From Pseudomonadota bacterium (GTDB lineage: Bacteria > Desulfobacterota > Desulfobacteria > Desulfobacterales > Desulfobacteraceae), in NCBI GenBank assembly GCA_018812385.1, contig JAHJDU010000559.1, forward strand, positions 1 to 11,643: DNA of 11,643 bases, given 5' to 3'. The position numbers and the translations under genes are program-made. Each line of letters starts with the position of its first letter. Positions within the stretch are counted from its first letter, which is position 1. This document shows positions 1 to 7,364 of the stretch, one piece after another. Under the pieces are notes generated by a model. The model was not told where the DNA came from. It made no database searches and saw nothing but the letters and a program-made list of their open reading frames with translations.

Positions 1-40
1 TATTCAGCGGGAATGCCAGGATTGGCATTCCCGCTGAATA
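1..40 (-). terminator. Perfect 18-bp inverted repeat, likely transcription terminator at the operon end
   Basis: Positions 1-18 and 23-40 are exact reverse complements around a 4-base loop (19-22), giving a strong GC-containing stem. It lies 62 bases after the stop codon of the last minus-strand gene, where an intrinsic terminator is expected. The T-tract that would confirm it on the minus strand would fall before position 1 and cannot be seen. On the plus strand the bases after 40 are AT-rich but hold no clean T run. It could instead be one end of a dispersed palindromic repeat. Confidence 0.55.
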
Positions 41-101
41 GATTTATTGAAAGTATTTTCAGTTCCACAGGTTGCGTAAAAGCACGGATGGCCTGAACCC
101 T

Positions 102-1355
102 TTATTGATATTTATCTTTAATGAAAGCCAAAGATTCATCCATCGCGGTCAGGGTTAGATCCAGATCTTCCTGGGTGTGTCTATAACTTATATAGGCATG
201 GTGAAAGGGGGTGAAAAAGAATCCTTTTCTGATGAGCTGTGTGTAAAAATCCTTTCGTTTGCTCTTGTATGCGCCTGTTTCATCTTTTTTAAAGGTGATG
301 TAGAACATGGGGGCCACACCTGTCAGTTCCGCTCCCACATCATGTTTGTCAATCAATGCCTGAATACTATTCATGAACCCTTTTCCCTTTTCCCAGATAT
401 TTTCCAATACCTTGTCCCGTTCAAGAATTTCAATGGTTTTAAGTGCTGCAACAAAGGCTTCGCTGTTGGGAAAAAAGGTGGAGGAAATGAACAGCTTGGT
501 TTCAGCCGCCATCATGATATCTTTTTTACCCGTTACAACGGAGATGGGATATCCGTTGGCCATGGCTTTCCCAAGAACAGTCAGATCCGGGGTGACACCA
601 TAAAGTTTCTGGGCACCTCCCATGGAAAGCCTGAAACCCGTACGAATTTCATCATAGACCAGAACAGCCCCATATTTGTCTGCAATTTGTCTGGCTCCTT
701 CAAGGAAACCAGGTGCAGGAAGTTGCATTTCCTGGTGGTTGGGATGGCCAAAAGGTGTCATGATGATGGCGGCAGTCTCATGTCCATGGGTTGCCATCAG
801 CTCTTCCAGCTGGTCAAGATGATTGTATTGGAATTCAAAAACATCTTCATAGAATTTTGACGGGATGCCGCCTTTCATCTCAACGCACCAGTCATGCCAG
901 CCATGATAGCCGCATCGCATTACCTTAAGTTTTTGTGTGTGGGCCCGTGCAATACGGATGCTTGCTGTGGTGGCATCAGAACCTGTTTTCAGGAAAATGC
1001 TCATTTCGGAACAGGGTACAATCTGGGTCAATTTTTTGGCAAGCTCGTTCTGAAATTTCTGGGTCAGGGTGAAACAGAACCCTTTTTCTTTTATCTGTTT
1101 ATAAACGGCTTCATCCACCTCTTCTTCACGATAACCCAGGATGATGGGGCCATAACCGCAAAGAAAATCAACAAATTCATTACCATCAACATCAACCAAA
1201 CGGCAGCCTTTCCCTGTATCAAGAAAAATGGGGTATTCTCCGTCAATAAAATCGCCTGGCTTTCTGGCACCCAGGACACCTCCTGGGATAAGTGTCAGTG
1301 CCTCTTCAAACAATTCCCGGCTTTTGGTGATATTTAGTTTTTTTGTCTCTTTCAT
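102..1355 (-). CDS. Class-III PLP-dependent aminotransferase, glutamate-1-semialdehyde aminomutase-like
   Basis: A 417-residue cytoplasmic enzyme predicted to move an amino group using pyridoxal phosphate. Visible motifs are KTGSDAT (123-129, phosphate-binding region), CGYHGWHDW (148-156, a family signature), DEIRTGFR (235-242, the Asp that contacts the PLP ring nitrogen) and LGKAMANG, with K263 the probable Schiff-base lysine. Overall layout matches HemL-like proteins, but there are no tetrapyrrole genes nearby and the context is catabolic, so a role in heme synthesis is unlikely. A ribosome site AGGAGG sits just before the ATG. The gene starts 14 bases after the stop of the saccharopine-dehydrogenase-like gene, so the two are almost certainly co-transcribed and may act in sequence on an amino- or keto-acid intermediate. 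Fold and class are secure; the substrate is unknown. Confidence 0.88.
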   Translation of the reverse strand: MKETKKLNITKSRELFEEALTLIPGGVLGARKPGDFIDGEYPIFLDTGKGCRLVDVDGNEFVDFLCGYGPIILGYREEEVDEAVYKQIKEKGFCFTLTQKFQNELAKKLTQIVPCSEMSIFLKTGSDATTASIRIARAHTQKLKVMRCGYHGWHDWCVEMKGGIPSKFYEDVFEFQYNHLDQLEELMATHGHETAAIIMTPFGHPNHQEMQLPAPGFLEGARQIADKYGAVLVYDEIRTGFRLSMGGAQKLYGVTPDLTVLGKAMANGYPISVVTGKKDIMMAAETKLFISSTFFPNSEAFVAALKTIEILERDKVLENIWEKGKGFMNSIQALIDKHDVGAELTGVAPMFYITFKKDETGAYKSKRKDFYTQLIRKGFFFTPFHHAYISYRHTQEDLDLTLTAMDESLAFIKDKYQ

Positions 1356-1369
1356 GGAAGCCTCCTGAT

Positions 1370-2518
1370 TTATTTCTCAACTTTAAACATTGATGAAATT
1401 GTTTCGGTCTGATGTATTCTGGCACCTCTCTTTAAAAATGCAGATAGGAACTTATCAGGGTCAATGCACCCTTCCGGGGCCACAACACCTTTTATAGTCA
1501 CATCTCCTGCATCCATCATAAGCGATGCAATAGAGGCAGGAAGTCCTGTTCCCGGGGCCATTCTGCCCACCATGTCGGCCGTGTAGGTGACCTTTTGTCC
1601 GTCTCTTTCCCCTTTAACAATGACTTTAAGGCCCGAAGACTGGGGACCGTTGTCCCTTCCCTCTGGGATGGTCTCCCAGAGTTTTAGCGCCAGGTCATAG
1701 GGGGTGACTTTGGTTCCTTTGATATCAATGGGGTCTGTGCCTAAAAGACCTGTCTCTTTCTGCTCTTGTATCAGTTCATCCACCCATGAAGGGATAAGAG
1801 CTCCCTTGATGATGACATTTTTAACCCCTTTAATGTATCTGGGCAGCGTCAAGGGCTGGGGATGTCCCACGTAGCGGACATGGCAGGTGCCAAGGGGTTC
1901 AAGGAATTGTTCTGCCTCTACACCTGTGCCGCCTTCCACATAGACAAGTTTTCCGTCAATATATTGGGGGATTTTGCCCAAAGTCATATGAAGACCATGG
2001 TCCCATGCAGCTCCTGTAAGTTCGGCAATACTGACAACCCAATAAAGATATATCTCATCAACACTGTCCAGCCTGTCTGCATACCATTTAACCAGGATAT
2101 TGTTGGTTCCGGGATCAGAGCCCATGCCAGTGAGAACTGTGATGCCCGCTTCTTTTGCCATTTTGTCTATTCCCGAATTAAACAGAATCTGGGTGCCCTC
2201 ATAATCATCACAGATATCAATGTAATTTACTTTGGCCTCAATAGCTGCTTTGGCCACGGGCACGGCTGTCTTATAAAACGGCCCTGCAGTGTTGATGACC
2301 ACATTGACGTCCTTGAATGCCTTGACCATGACGTCATGGTCATTGACATCCATTTTTATCAGTGTTGTTTTTTCACTTTCGCGTAATTTTGTTGAGAGTC
2401 TTTCCGGGTCTGGATACAGATCTGCTAAAATAACATCTGTAACCTGTTCCTGTTTTATCAGATCTCTTGCCACACCCTGACCCATACCGCCGACTCCGCC
2501 TATTATTAATACCCGCAT
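1370..2518 (-). CDS. Saccharopine dehydrogenase-like NAD(P)-dependent oxidoreductase
   Basis: A 382-residue protein from the chosen start. An N-terminal Rossmann fold begins at once with MRVLIIGGVGGMG (glycine-rich nucleotide loop, 7-13). INTAGPF (75-81), CDDYEG (103-108) and GSDPGTNN (133-140) are conserved features of the saccharopine dehydrogenase/homospermidine synthase superfamily. The C-terminal half is the family's substrate domain. The reading frame extends seven codons upstream to an ATG at 2539, but that ATG has no Shine-Dalgarno sequence, whereas the ATG at 2518 has AGGAG five to seven bases before it and directly precedes the Rossmann strand. Members oxidise or reductively form C-N bonds in amino acids and polyamines, or act on related imines. 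Pairing with an aminotransferase fits amino-acid-like chemistry. The true substrate cannot be read from the sequence, and lysine metabolism is not implied. Confidence 0.87.
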   Translation of the reverse strand: MRVLIIGGVGGMGQGVARDLIKQEQVTDVILADLYPDPERLSTKLRESEKTTLIKMDVNDHDVMVKAFKDVNVVINTAGPFYKTAVPVAKAAIEAKVNYIDICDDYEGTQILFNSGIDKMAKEAGITVLTGMGSDPGTNNILVKWYADRLDSVDEIYLYWVVSIAELTGAAWDHGLHMTLGKIPQYIDGKLVYVEGGTGVEAEQFLEPLGTCHVRYVGHPQPLTLPRYIKGVKNVIIKGALIPSWVDELIQEQKETGLLGTDPIDIKGTKVTPYDLALKLWETIPEGRDNGPQSSGLKVIVKGERDGQKVTYTADMVGRMAPGTGLPASIASLMMDAGDVTIKGVVAPEGCIDPDKFLSAFLKRGARIHQTETISSMFKVEK

Positions 2519-2647
2519 ATTTTTGCTCCTATAGTCCATATTAATTTTTTTTATTTACCTGTTTTAATTATTTGGTTTAAGATCCTATTTTCAGCACCAG
2601 TGCTGCTCAGATAACCCATGATTAAATTCTCTTAACAGCTTAATTTG
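2519..2647 (-). other. 129-base AT-rich intergenic gap with a small dyad
   Basis: This is the largest gap in the gene train, between the YqeB-like stop and the saccharopine-dehydrogenase-like start. It contains a short inverted repeat, CAGCAC/GTGCTG with a 2-base centre (2592-2605), and long A/T runs near 2540-2575. The dyad has no T-tract after it in the direction of transcription, so it is not a convincing intrinsic terminator. It could be an operator or a processing hairpin. The gap leaves room for an internal promoter, but I could not find a credible -35/-10 pair. Confidence 0.35.
2526..2530 (-). promoter_or_regulatory. Ribosome binding site that decides the start of the saccharopine dehydrogenase-like gene
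   Basis: On the minus strand AGGAG is followed by CAAAAAT and then the ATG at 2518. It lies inside the seven-codon upstream extension of the frame, so it supports the internal start over the ATG at 2539, which has only A/T-rich sequence before it. Confidence 0.6.
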
Positions 2648-3469
2648 TCATTGATTGTATTTTTTTAAAATAGCTTCCAACACACTGCCCCCAATGGCCC
2701 GGGCTTTTTCCGAGATGGTTGTGCAATATTCGATTTTTCCCCTGGGATCAATGTCTCCGATTTTAAGTTGATCTTTGACCCTGGTGTTATTTCTTATCTG
2801 TCCTCTTAAAACACCATCTATCTGAGCGATGACGGGTTTGTTGTCAACATGTCCCACCACATCGTTTTTTTTGACAGGGGCTCCTATGGATAAAGAAGAT
2901 TTGAATACGCCTGAACAGGGTGCCCGCAGGACCCTCTCTCTGGTATACCCCTTTATATTGCCGGGGGAACCAGTATTGGGTTCAGGGCAGCCTTCTAAAA
3001 TGACCCTTCCAAGGTTGTGACCCCTATTGGTTTCTATGGCCATGTGCACATCTTTTCCAGCCTCAAAACCGGGTCCAAGACCGATGACTAAAGGAGCTTC
3101 AAAAAGATTTGTACCCAGGTTTTTCTTGGCAATAATGGCATCAATCACCACATGGGGACGGATTTTTTTGATGGATTTCCAATCTGGGTCAACAATGACC
3201 GGAATGCAATTGTTCTCCCACGCTGAATGAATAATATCTATATCTGAAACTTTTTTGGCCTTAACCCCTTCCACGACAATTTCTTCATCATGGATTGCCT
3301 CGCAGAAACTTACCTGCCGTCTCACAGCCATGGGGCCAGGGATTTCCAACATGAATATGCGTTTAAAATTTGCTTGAAAGAGGCGGCAGGCCGTACCCGT
3401 GGCCATTTCTCCAGCCCCTTTTATTGCAATCACAAGTTCATTGAGCGGTATTGTCATCGTTTCCGTCAT
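2648..3469 (-). CDS. yqeB: EF2563/YqeB-family selenium-dependent molybdenum hydroxylase accessory protein
   Basis: A 273-residue protein of the EF2563 family. Members are found with selenium-dependent molybdenum hydroxylases and are thought to help mature or load their Mo/Se cofactor; the exact biochemical step is not established. Visible motifs are a Rossmann-like KGAGEMATG (17-25), LEIPGPMAVRR (41-51), VSFCEAI (53-59), LGPGFEAG (131-138), ETNRGHNLGRVI (146-157) and a glycine-rich EPNTGSPG (163-170). The C-terminal part (about 185-245) looks like a compact beta-rich domain ending in KIGDIDPRG. Length matches the family. It begins 18 bases after the MoeA-like gene with AAGGA before the ATG. 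Its presence here suggests that one of the neighbouring Mo enzymes uses selenium. Family assignment is strong and the functional inference moderate. Confidence 0.88.
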   Translation of the reverse strand: MTETMTIPLNELVIAIKGAGEMATGTACRLFQANFKRIFMLEIPGPMAVRRQVSFCEAIHDEEIVVEGVKAKKVSDIDIIHSAWENNCIPVIVDPDWKSIKKIRPHVVIDAIIAKKNLGTNLFEAPLVIGLGPGFEAGKDVHMAIETNRGHNLGRVILEGCPEPNTGSPGNIKGYTRERVLRAPCSGVFKSSLSIGAPVKKNDVVGHVDNKPVIAQIDGVLRGQIRNNTRVKDQLKIGDIDPRGKIEYCTTISEKARAIGGSVLEAILKKYNQ

Positions 3470-3487
3470 GACGGCATCCTTTTTTGT

Positions 3488-4507
3488 TTATCTTCCAAAA
3501 GAACAGACAGGATAGTGACAGACCTGACAATTCATGCACAATCCACCATGCCCCATGGCTGCAATATCATCCTTAGTTATTTTTTCTCCGGCAAGGACTC
3601 TTGGCAAAACCAGATCAAACACGGTCTGTTTGTAATAAAACACACAGGCCGGAAGGCTGATAACAGGTATGTCATCAAGCTGTGAGATCATGAGCATGGC
3701 CCCGGGAAGAACCGGGCTGCCGTAGAATGTAACATCTGCTCCAGCCGTGATAACGCCCTGGCGTGTGACATCATCCGGGTCCACGGATAGCCCTCCTGTG
3801 GTAATGATCAGCTCACACCCGAGATTTTTTAATTCCAGAACGGCATTGGAAATGGCATTAACATCATCGGGCACAAGGATTTTTTTAATGAGAGTACATC
3901 CGGCCTGACTGATTTTTCTGCCCACGGAGGGATTAAAGTCGTCTGTAATTAATCCGTTATAGATTTCAGAGCCCGTTACCACGGCTCCGACTTTTAAGGA
4001 TTTGTAGGGCATAACCGACAGAATGGGCGCAGCCTCGTTGGCCAGGACCTCCAGGGCTTCGATATTTTTTGTGGGGATGGTCAATGGAATAATTCGAGTG
4101 GCGGCAATGATTTCCCCTTTTTTGCAGGGAAAAGTGTTTTTCAAGGTGGCGACAATAATGCTCTCCATCTTGTTGACGCAAAGCAGCGCATCAATATTGA
4201 TTTTTAGAAGGCCTGCATGGGGGGTGATAATATTAATTTTACCTTCCCCGGGTTCTGAAAATTCCAGGGCCGGGTCTGAAATAGCCTTTGAAATCCTTTG
4301 GGCCGCATCGTTTTCATGGAGCTGATCTTTTCCCAGATCAAGGACAAAGAGATATTGCTTGCCGATCTTTAAAAGTTCCGGGATGTCCTCTTTTTGTACA
4401 ACATGTCCTTTTTTAAATCCGACCCCTTTAAATTTATCTCTGGTAATCCGTGTCAAGTCGTGGGCGAGAACGGTTCCAATAGCATCTTCAACTCTGATTT
4501 TCTTCAT
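3488..4507 (-). CDS. MoeA/MogA-like molybdopterin-binding protein with a four-cysteine C-terminal tail
   Basis: A 339-residue cytoplasmic protein. The middle and C-terminal parts form the MoaB/MogA-type molybdopterin-binding domain, seen as VGAVVTGSE (173-181) and TTGGLSVDPDDVT (236-248), where the Asp pair matches the MPT/Mg-binding region of MoeA and MogA. PVLPGAML (265-272) is also MoeA-like. At 339 residues it is shorter than a standard MoeA of about 400 and ends in GLCMNCQVCHYPVCSFGR (322-339) with C324, C327, C330 and C335 (CX2CX2CX4C), suitable for binding a metal or iron-sulfur cluster. Its ATG overlaps the stop of the Mo subunit by four bases (ATGA), so translation is probably coupled. 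It most likely inserts or modifies molybdenum cofactor specifically for the adjacent enzyme rather than acting as the housekeeping MoeA. Confidence 0.85.
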   Translation of the reverse strand: MKKIRVEDAIGTVLAHDLTRITRDKFKGVGFKKGHVVQKEDIPELLKIGKQYLFVLDLGKDQLHENDAAQRISKAISDPALEFSEPGEGKINIITPHAGLLKINIDALLCVNKMESIIVATLKNTFPCKKGEIIAATRIIPLTIPTKNIEALEVLANEAAPILSVMPYKSLKVGAVVTGSEIYNGLITDDFNPSVGRKISQAGCTLIKKILVPDDVNAISNAVLELKNLGCELIITTGGLSVDPDDVTRQGVITAGADVTFYGSPVLPGAMLMISQLDDIPVISLPACVFYYKQTVFDLVLPRVLAGEKITKDDIAAMGHGGLCMNCQVCHYPVCSFGR

Positions 4508-6813
4508 TTCTCTTCGTGTTCTTTATGGTGAATAGTTTCTGCTTTTTTCTTTTTTATGGCAGCAAGTATTTTGTCCGGGGTTAAGGGGAAAGAGTCCATG
4601 TATACACCAATGGCATTACTGACGGCTGCGCTGTAGGCCTGGGCTGCAGACATGGCTATGGCCATGGCTGCTTCCTTGGCACCGTATGGTCCTTTTGGAT
4701 CAATCGATTCCACGAGGATATTATTTATTTTAGGAGGCATGTCACAGGCCAGGGGCAGTTTATAATCCAGCATGGTGGGATTGATACACCGGCCATCCTT
4801 CCACTCATGATATTCGGTTAGCATGCCGCCCTGTCCGCCCATGGCAATAGAACCTTCAAACTGGCCTTCTAATACCAGGGGATTCAAGGCATATCCCACA
4901 TCCTGGGCAGCAGTGGCCTCAAGCACCTTAACCTGACCTGTGTCAGGATCTACTTTAACCTCGACTATGGTAGTGCCGAATGTAAAGGCTTCGCATAGTT
5001 GTCCATATGGGTTGGACACCCATTCGCGTTTCATGTCCACCCTGGGCCAGTATCCGCCTTCGGCATTAACAGAATTGAAGTTCAAAAGGCTGATTCTCAC
5101 TACTTTTTTAATGGGGATAGATTTTTCAGGGTCATCTTTGACAAAAATCAGACGGTTTTTTGCAGCAAGCTTTTCAGGCGCTACTTTTAATATTTTGGAA
5201 GCCGTATCAAAGAGTTTTTCCCGGCAGTTTTGGGCAGCATTCTTCACAGCCTGTCCGCCCACAAAGGTTGAGACCTGGGAATATGATCCTGGATCTGAAG
5301 ACGTGGTCTCAGTATCGGCTGAAACCAGATGGATGTCTTCGGGCAGAAGTCCTAGCTCTTCGGCTGCAATCTGGACCAGCATGTTATCATTGCCCTGACC
5401 ATTGTCCACAACCCCTGATATGACAGTTGCCTCGCCGTCTTCATTAAATTTGATAAAAGCCTGAGAACCACCCCGGATTCCCATGGGGAACCCTGTCTGC
5501 ACGGAATTGGTACCGATACCGATACCATGGAAGGGTGGCAGTCTTCCCCATTTTTCCTTGAAACCTGATTTTTCAACGGCCTTGTGGATGGTTTCATCCA
5601 TGGCACAGGAGTCCACATAGGATTTTGTACTGGTATATTCACCCGGCTGCCGGGAGTTTCTCAGTCGTATCTCCACAGGATCAATGCCAAGGTGCTCTGC
5701 AATCATGTCCAACTGGGTGTCGAGACCTGCAGCAAAACTCCGGCCATGGACCCTTATCATCCCTCTAATGGGTTTGTTGGTATAAATCCTATATCCGTTG
5801 TAACGAACGCTTTCCATTCGATATGCCTGTTCCATTGAAAGAAAGGGCACGCTTGTGGCAATGGGTCCTGTGCTTGAATAGGCACCCCCGTCCATATAGC
5901 AGGTGGTGTCACGGGCAAGGACCCTTCCGTCCTTGTCTACCCCTGTTTTATGGGTGGTGATCATGGCATGTCCCTGGCGGGTGGCAATGGTGTTTTCTTC
6001 TCTTGTGAACTTAATTTTTACAGGCTTGCTTGCCTTTTTGGCCAGAAGGGAACAGATATAGTCTGCCGGGCAGATCTCGGACCGGCCGCCGAATGCACCG
6101 CCAATGGCAATTTTTCTGACCTTTACTTTGTGAAGGGGAATTTTGAATGCATTGGAAAGGGGTTTGGATTTCATATGGGGGCCGCCATTGGGACACCAGA
6201 CTTCCAGGCAGTCTTCATGGTCGAATCTTGCTACAACAGCATAGGGTTCGGCCTGGAAATATGATTCTTCCGGTGCCACAAAGGTATCTTCCCTGATATA
6301 GAATGATTTTTTAAAGTTCTCATCCACATTTCCCGTATCTATATTGATGTGGACATTTATATTGTTGGGATAATTTTCATGTATGAGTTCGGTTTCCGAT
6401 GCCATGGCTTCCATGGGATTAAATACAGCAGGCAGTTCCTCATAGGTCACCTCAATGAGATCAAGGGCTTTAGTGGCAGTCTCTTCATCCACGGCAGCCA
6501 CGGCTGCTACTTCATCGCCTATGTATCTTGCCTTTTTCATTTGAATAAACTGCTGGTCTCGTGTATAGGCAAATACTCCCCATTTGACACCTTCGGTATC
6601 TTGACCAGTGACAACTGCTTTGACTCCTGGAAATGCCAGGGCCTTTGATGTATCAATATTTAAGATTCGGGCATGGGCATAGGGGCTTCTTTTGATTTTT
6701 CCCACCAGCATGCCAGGCAGTTTCAGATCGGCTGTAAATTTTGCCTTTCCCATAACCTTGGCTCTGGAATCAACCCGGGGCATCCTTTTTCCTATTATGG
6801 TATAATCAGACAT
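4504..6813 (-). CDS. Molybdopterin-binding (large) subunit of a xanthine dehydrogenase-family enzyme, 4-hydroxybenzoyl-CoA reductase alpha-like
   Basis: The 769-residue catalytic subunit that would hold the Mo-pterin cytosine dinucleotide. The N-terminal aldehyde oxidase/xanthine dehydrogenase a/b hammerhead domain spans about 15-130, followed by the Mo-binding domains. Family motifs include IGGAFGGR (237-244), RQGHAMITTHKTG (279-291) and DNGQGN (470-475). Several key positions deviate. The RGxGxP-type substrate-arginine motif reads RVHGRS (354-359), the usual serine-arginine pair near 513 reads SQVST, and the C-terminal GPYGAKEAAM (708-717) has Met717 where relatives have the catalytic Glu of GxGE, although a Glu sits three residues earlier (E714). 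Length matches HcrA-type subunits. GGAG precedes the ATG, and the gene lies 16 bases after the [2Fe-2S] subunit. It may have altered chemistry or a non-hydroxylating role. Family certain, reaction unknown. Confidence 0.88.
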   Translation of the reverse strand: MSDYTIIGKRMPRVDSRAKVMGKAKFTADLKLPGMLVGKIKRSPYAHARILNIDTSKALAFPGVKAVVTGQDTEGVKWGVFAYTRDQQFIQMKKARYIGDEVAAVAAVDEETATKALDLIEVTYEELPAVFNPMEAMASETELIHENYPNNINVHINIDTGNVDENFKKSFYIREDTFVAPEESYFQAEPYAVVARFDHEDCLEVWCPNGGPHMKSKPLSNAFKIPLHKVKVRKIAIGGAFGGRSEICPADYICSLLAKKASKPVKIKFTREENTIATRQGHAMITTHKTGVDKDGRVLARDTTCYMDGGAYSSTGPIATSVPFLSMEQAYRMESVRYNGYRIYTNKPIRGMIRVHGRSFAAGLDTQLDMIAEHLGIDPVEIRLRNSRQPGEYTSTKSYVDSCAMDETIHKAVEKSGFKEKWGRLPPFHGIGIGTNSVQTGFPMGIRGGSQAFIKFNEDGEATVISGVVDNGQGNDNMLVQIAAEELGLLPEDIHLVSADTETTSSDPGSYSQVSTFVGGQAVKNAAQNCREKLFDTASKILKVAPEKLAAKNRLIFVKDDPEKSIPIKKVVRISLLNFNSVNAEGGYWPRVDMKREWVSNPYGQLCEAFTFGTTIVEVKVDPDTGQVKVLEATAAQDVGYALNPLVLEGQFEGSIAMGGQGGMLTEYHEWKDGRCINPTMLDYKLPLACDMPPKINNILVESIDPKGPYGAKEAAMAIAMSAAQAYSAAVSNAIGVYMDSFPLTPDKILAAIKKKKAETIHHKEHEEK

Positions 6814-6829
6814 CTCTTACTCCTTTGCT

Positions 6830-7339
6830 TTACTCCCTAATTTTACTGCCAGTTTTACAATCCGGGCAATGGTCCTGTGGATTGCCAGCATGGCCTACGG
6901 CCTCAACAATTTTTGCATACCCTGTACACCGGCAGATGTTTCCTGCAATCGCTTTTCGAATGGTTTTTTCATCGGGTTTGCGATTTTTTTTGAGCAAAGC
7001 ATCAGCTGACATGAGCATGCCAGGGGTGCAGAATCCACACTGGACAGCTCCGTGATCAATAAAGGACTGCTGAAGATCTGACAATTCATCTTCGTTGGCA
7101 AGCCCTTCCACTGTTTTGATCTTCGTTCCTTGTGCTTCCATCGCAAGGGTCAGGCAGGACCGGACCGGTTTTTCGTCCATGTGGACTGTGCATGATCCAC
7201 AGACGCCTTCACCGCAGCTCTCTTTTGATCCGGTCAGGTCAAGCTCGTCCCGCAGTACTTCCAGAAGGGTATCATTTGGATAGATCATGACCTCACAGGG
7301 TTTATCATTTATATTTAAGTTGATCTGAATTTTTTCCAT
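6830..7339 (-). CDS. [2Fe-2S] iron-sulfur (small) subunit of the molybdenum hydroxylase
   Basis: The 169-residue electron-transfer subunit, carrying two [2Fe-2S] clusters between the Mo site and the FAD subunit. The plant-ferredoxin-type cluster is bound by C42, C47, C50 and C62 (SCGEGVCGSC region). The second, all-helical cluster domain has C101 and C104 (QCGFCTPG) with C136 and C138 (CRCTGY). All eight expected ligands are present. The protein has a short extra C-terminal tail containing another CPDC pair (C158, C161), not a standard part of the fold. It sits 25 bases after the FAD subunit and 16 bases before the Mo subunit, giving the order M-S-L seen in many bacterial xanthine dehydrogenase-family operons. 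A GGAG lies about ten bases before the ATG, a slightly long spacing. Confidence 0.95.
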   Translation of the reverse strand: MEKIQINLNINDKPCEVMIYPNDTLLEVLRDELDLTGSKESCGEGVCGSCTVHMDEKPVRSCLTLAMEAQGTKIKTVEGLANEDELSDLQQSFIDHGAVQCGFCTPGMLMSADALLKKNRKPDEKTIRKAIAGNICRCTGYAKIVEAVGHAGNPQDHCPDCKTGSKIRE

Positions 7340-7364
7340 TTTAAAAATACTCCAATATTATCTG

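Noticed and set aside
177..860. A 227-codon plus-strand open frame
   Set aside because: It lies wholly antisense to the aminotransferase, has no recognisable domain and shows biased, cysteine/phenylalanine-rich composition typical of a shadow frame.
102..1355. Assignment as hemL (tetrapyrrole synthesis)
   Set aside because: Motifs fit the wider class-III family, and the gene context is transport plus Mo-enzyme catabolism with no heme genes nearby.
1862..2386. A 174-codon plus-strand open frame
   Set aside because: Antisense to the saccharopine dehydrogenase-like gene, which has clear motifs in its own frame. No family resemblance in the plus-strand product.
2592..2605. Intrinsic terminator between the YqeB-like and saccharopine dehydrogenase-like genes
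   Set aside because: The stem is only 5-6 bp and no T-tract follows in the direction of transcription.
4940..5398. A 152-codon plus-strand open frame inside the Mo subunit
   Set aside because: Serine-rich antisense shadow of a well-supported gene, with no ribosome site or motif.
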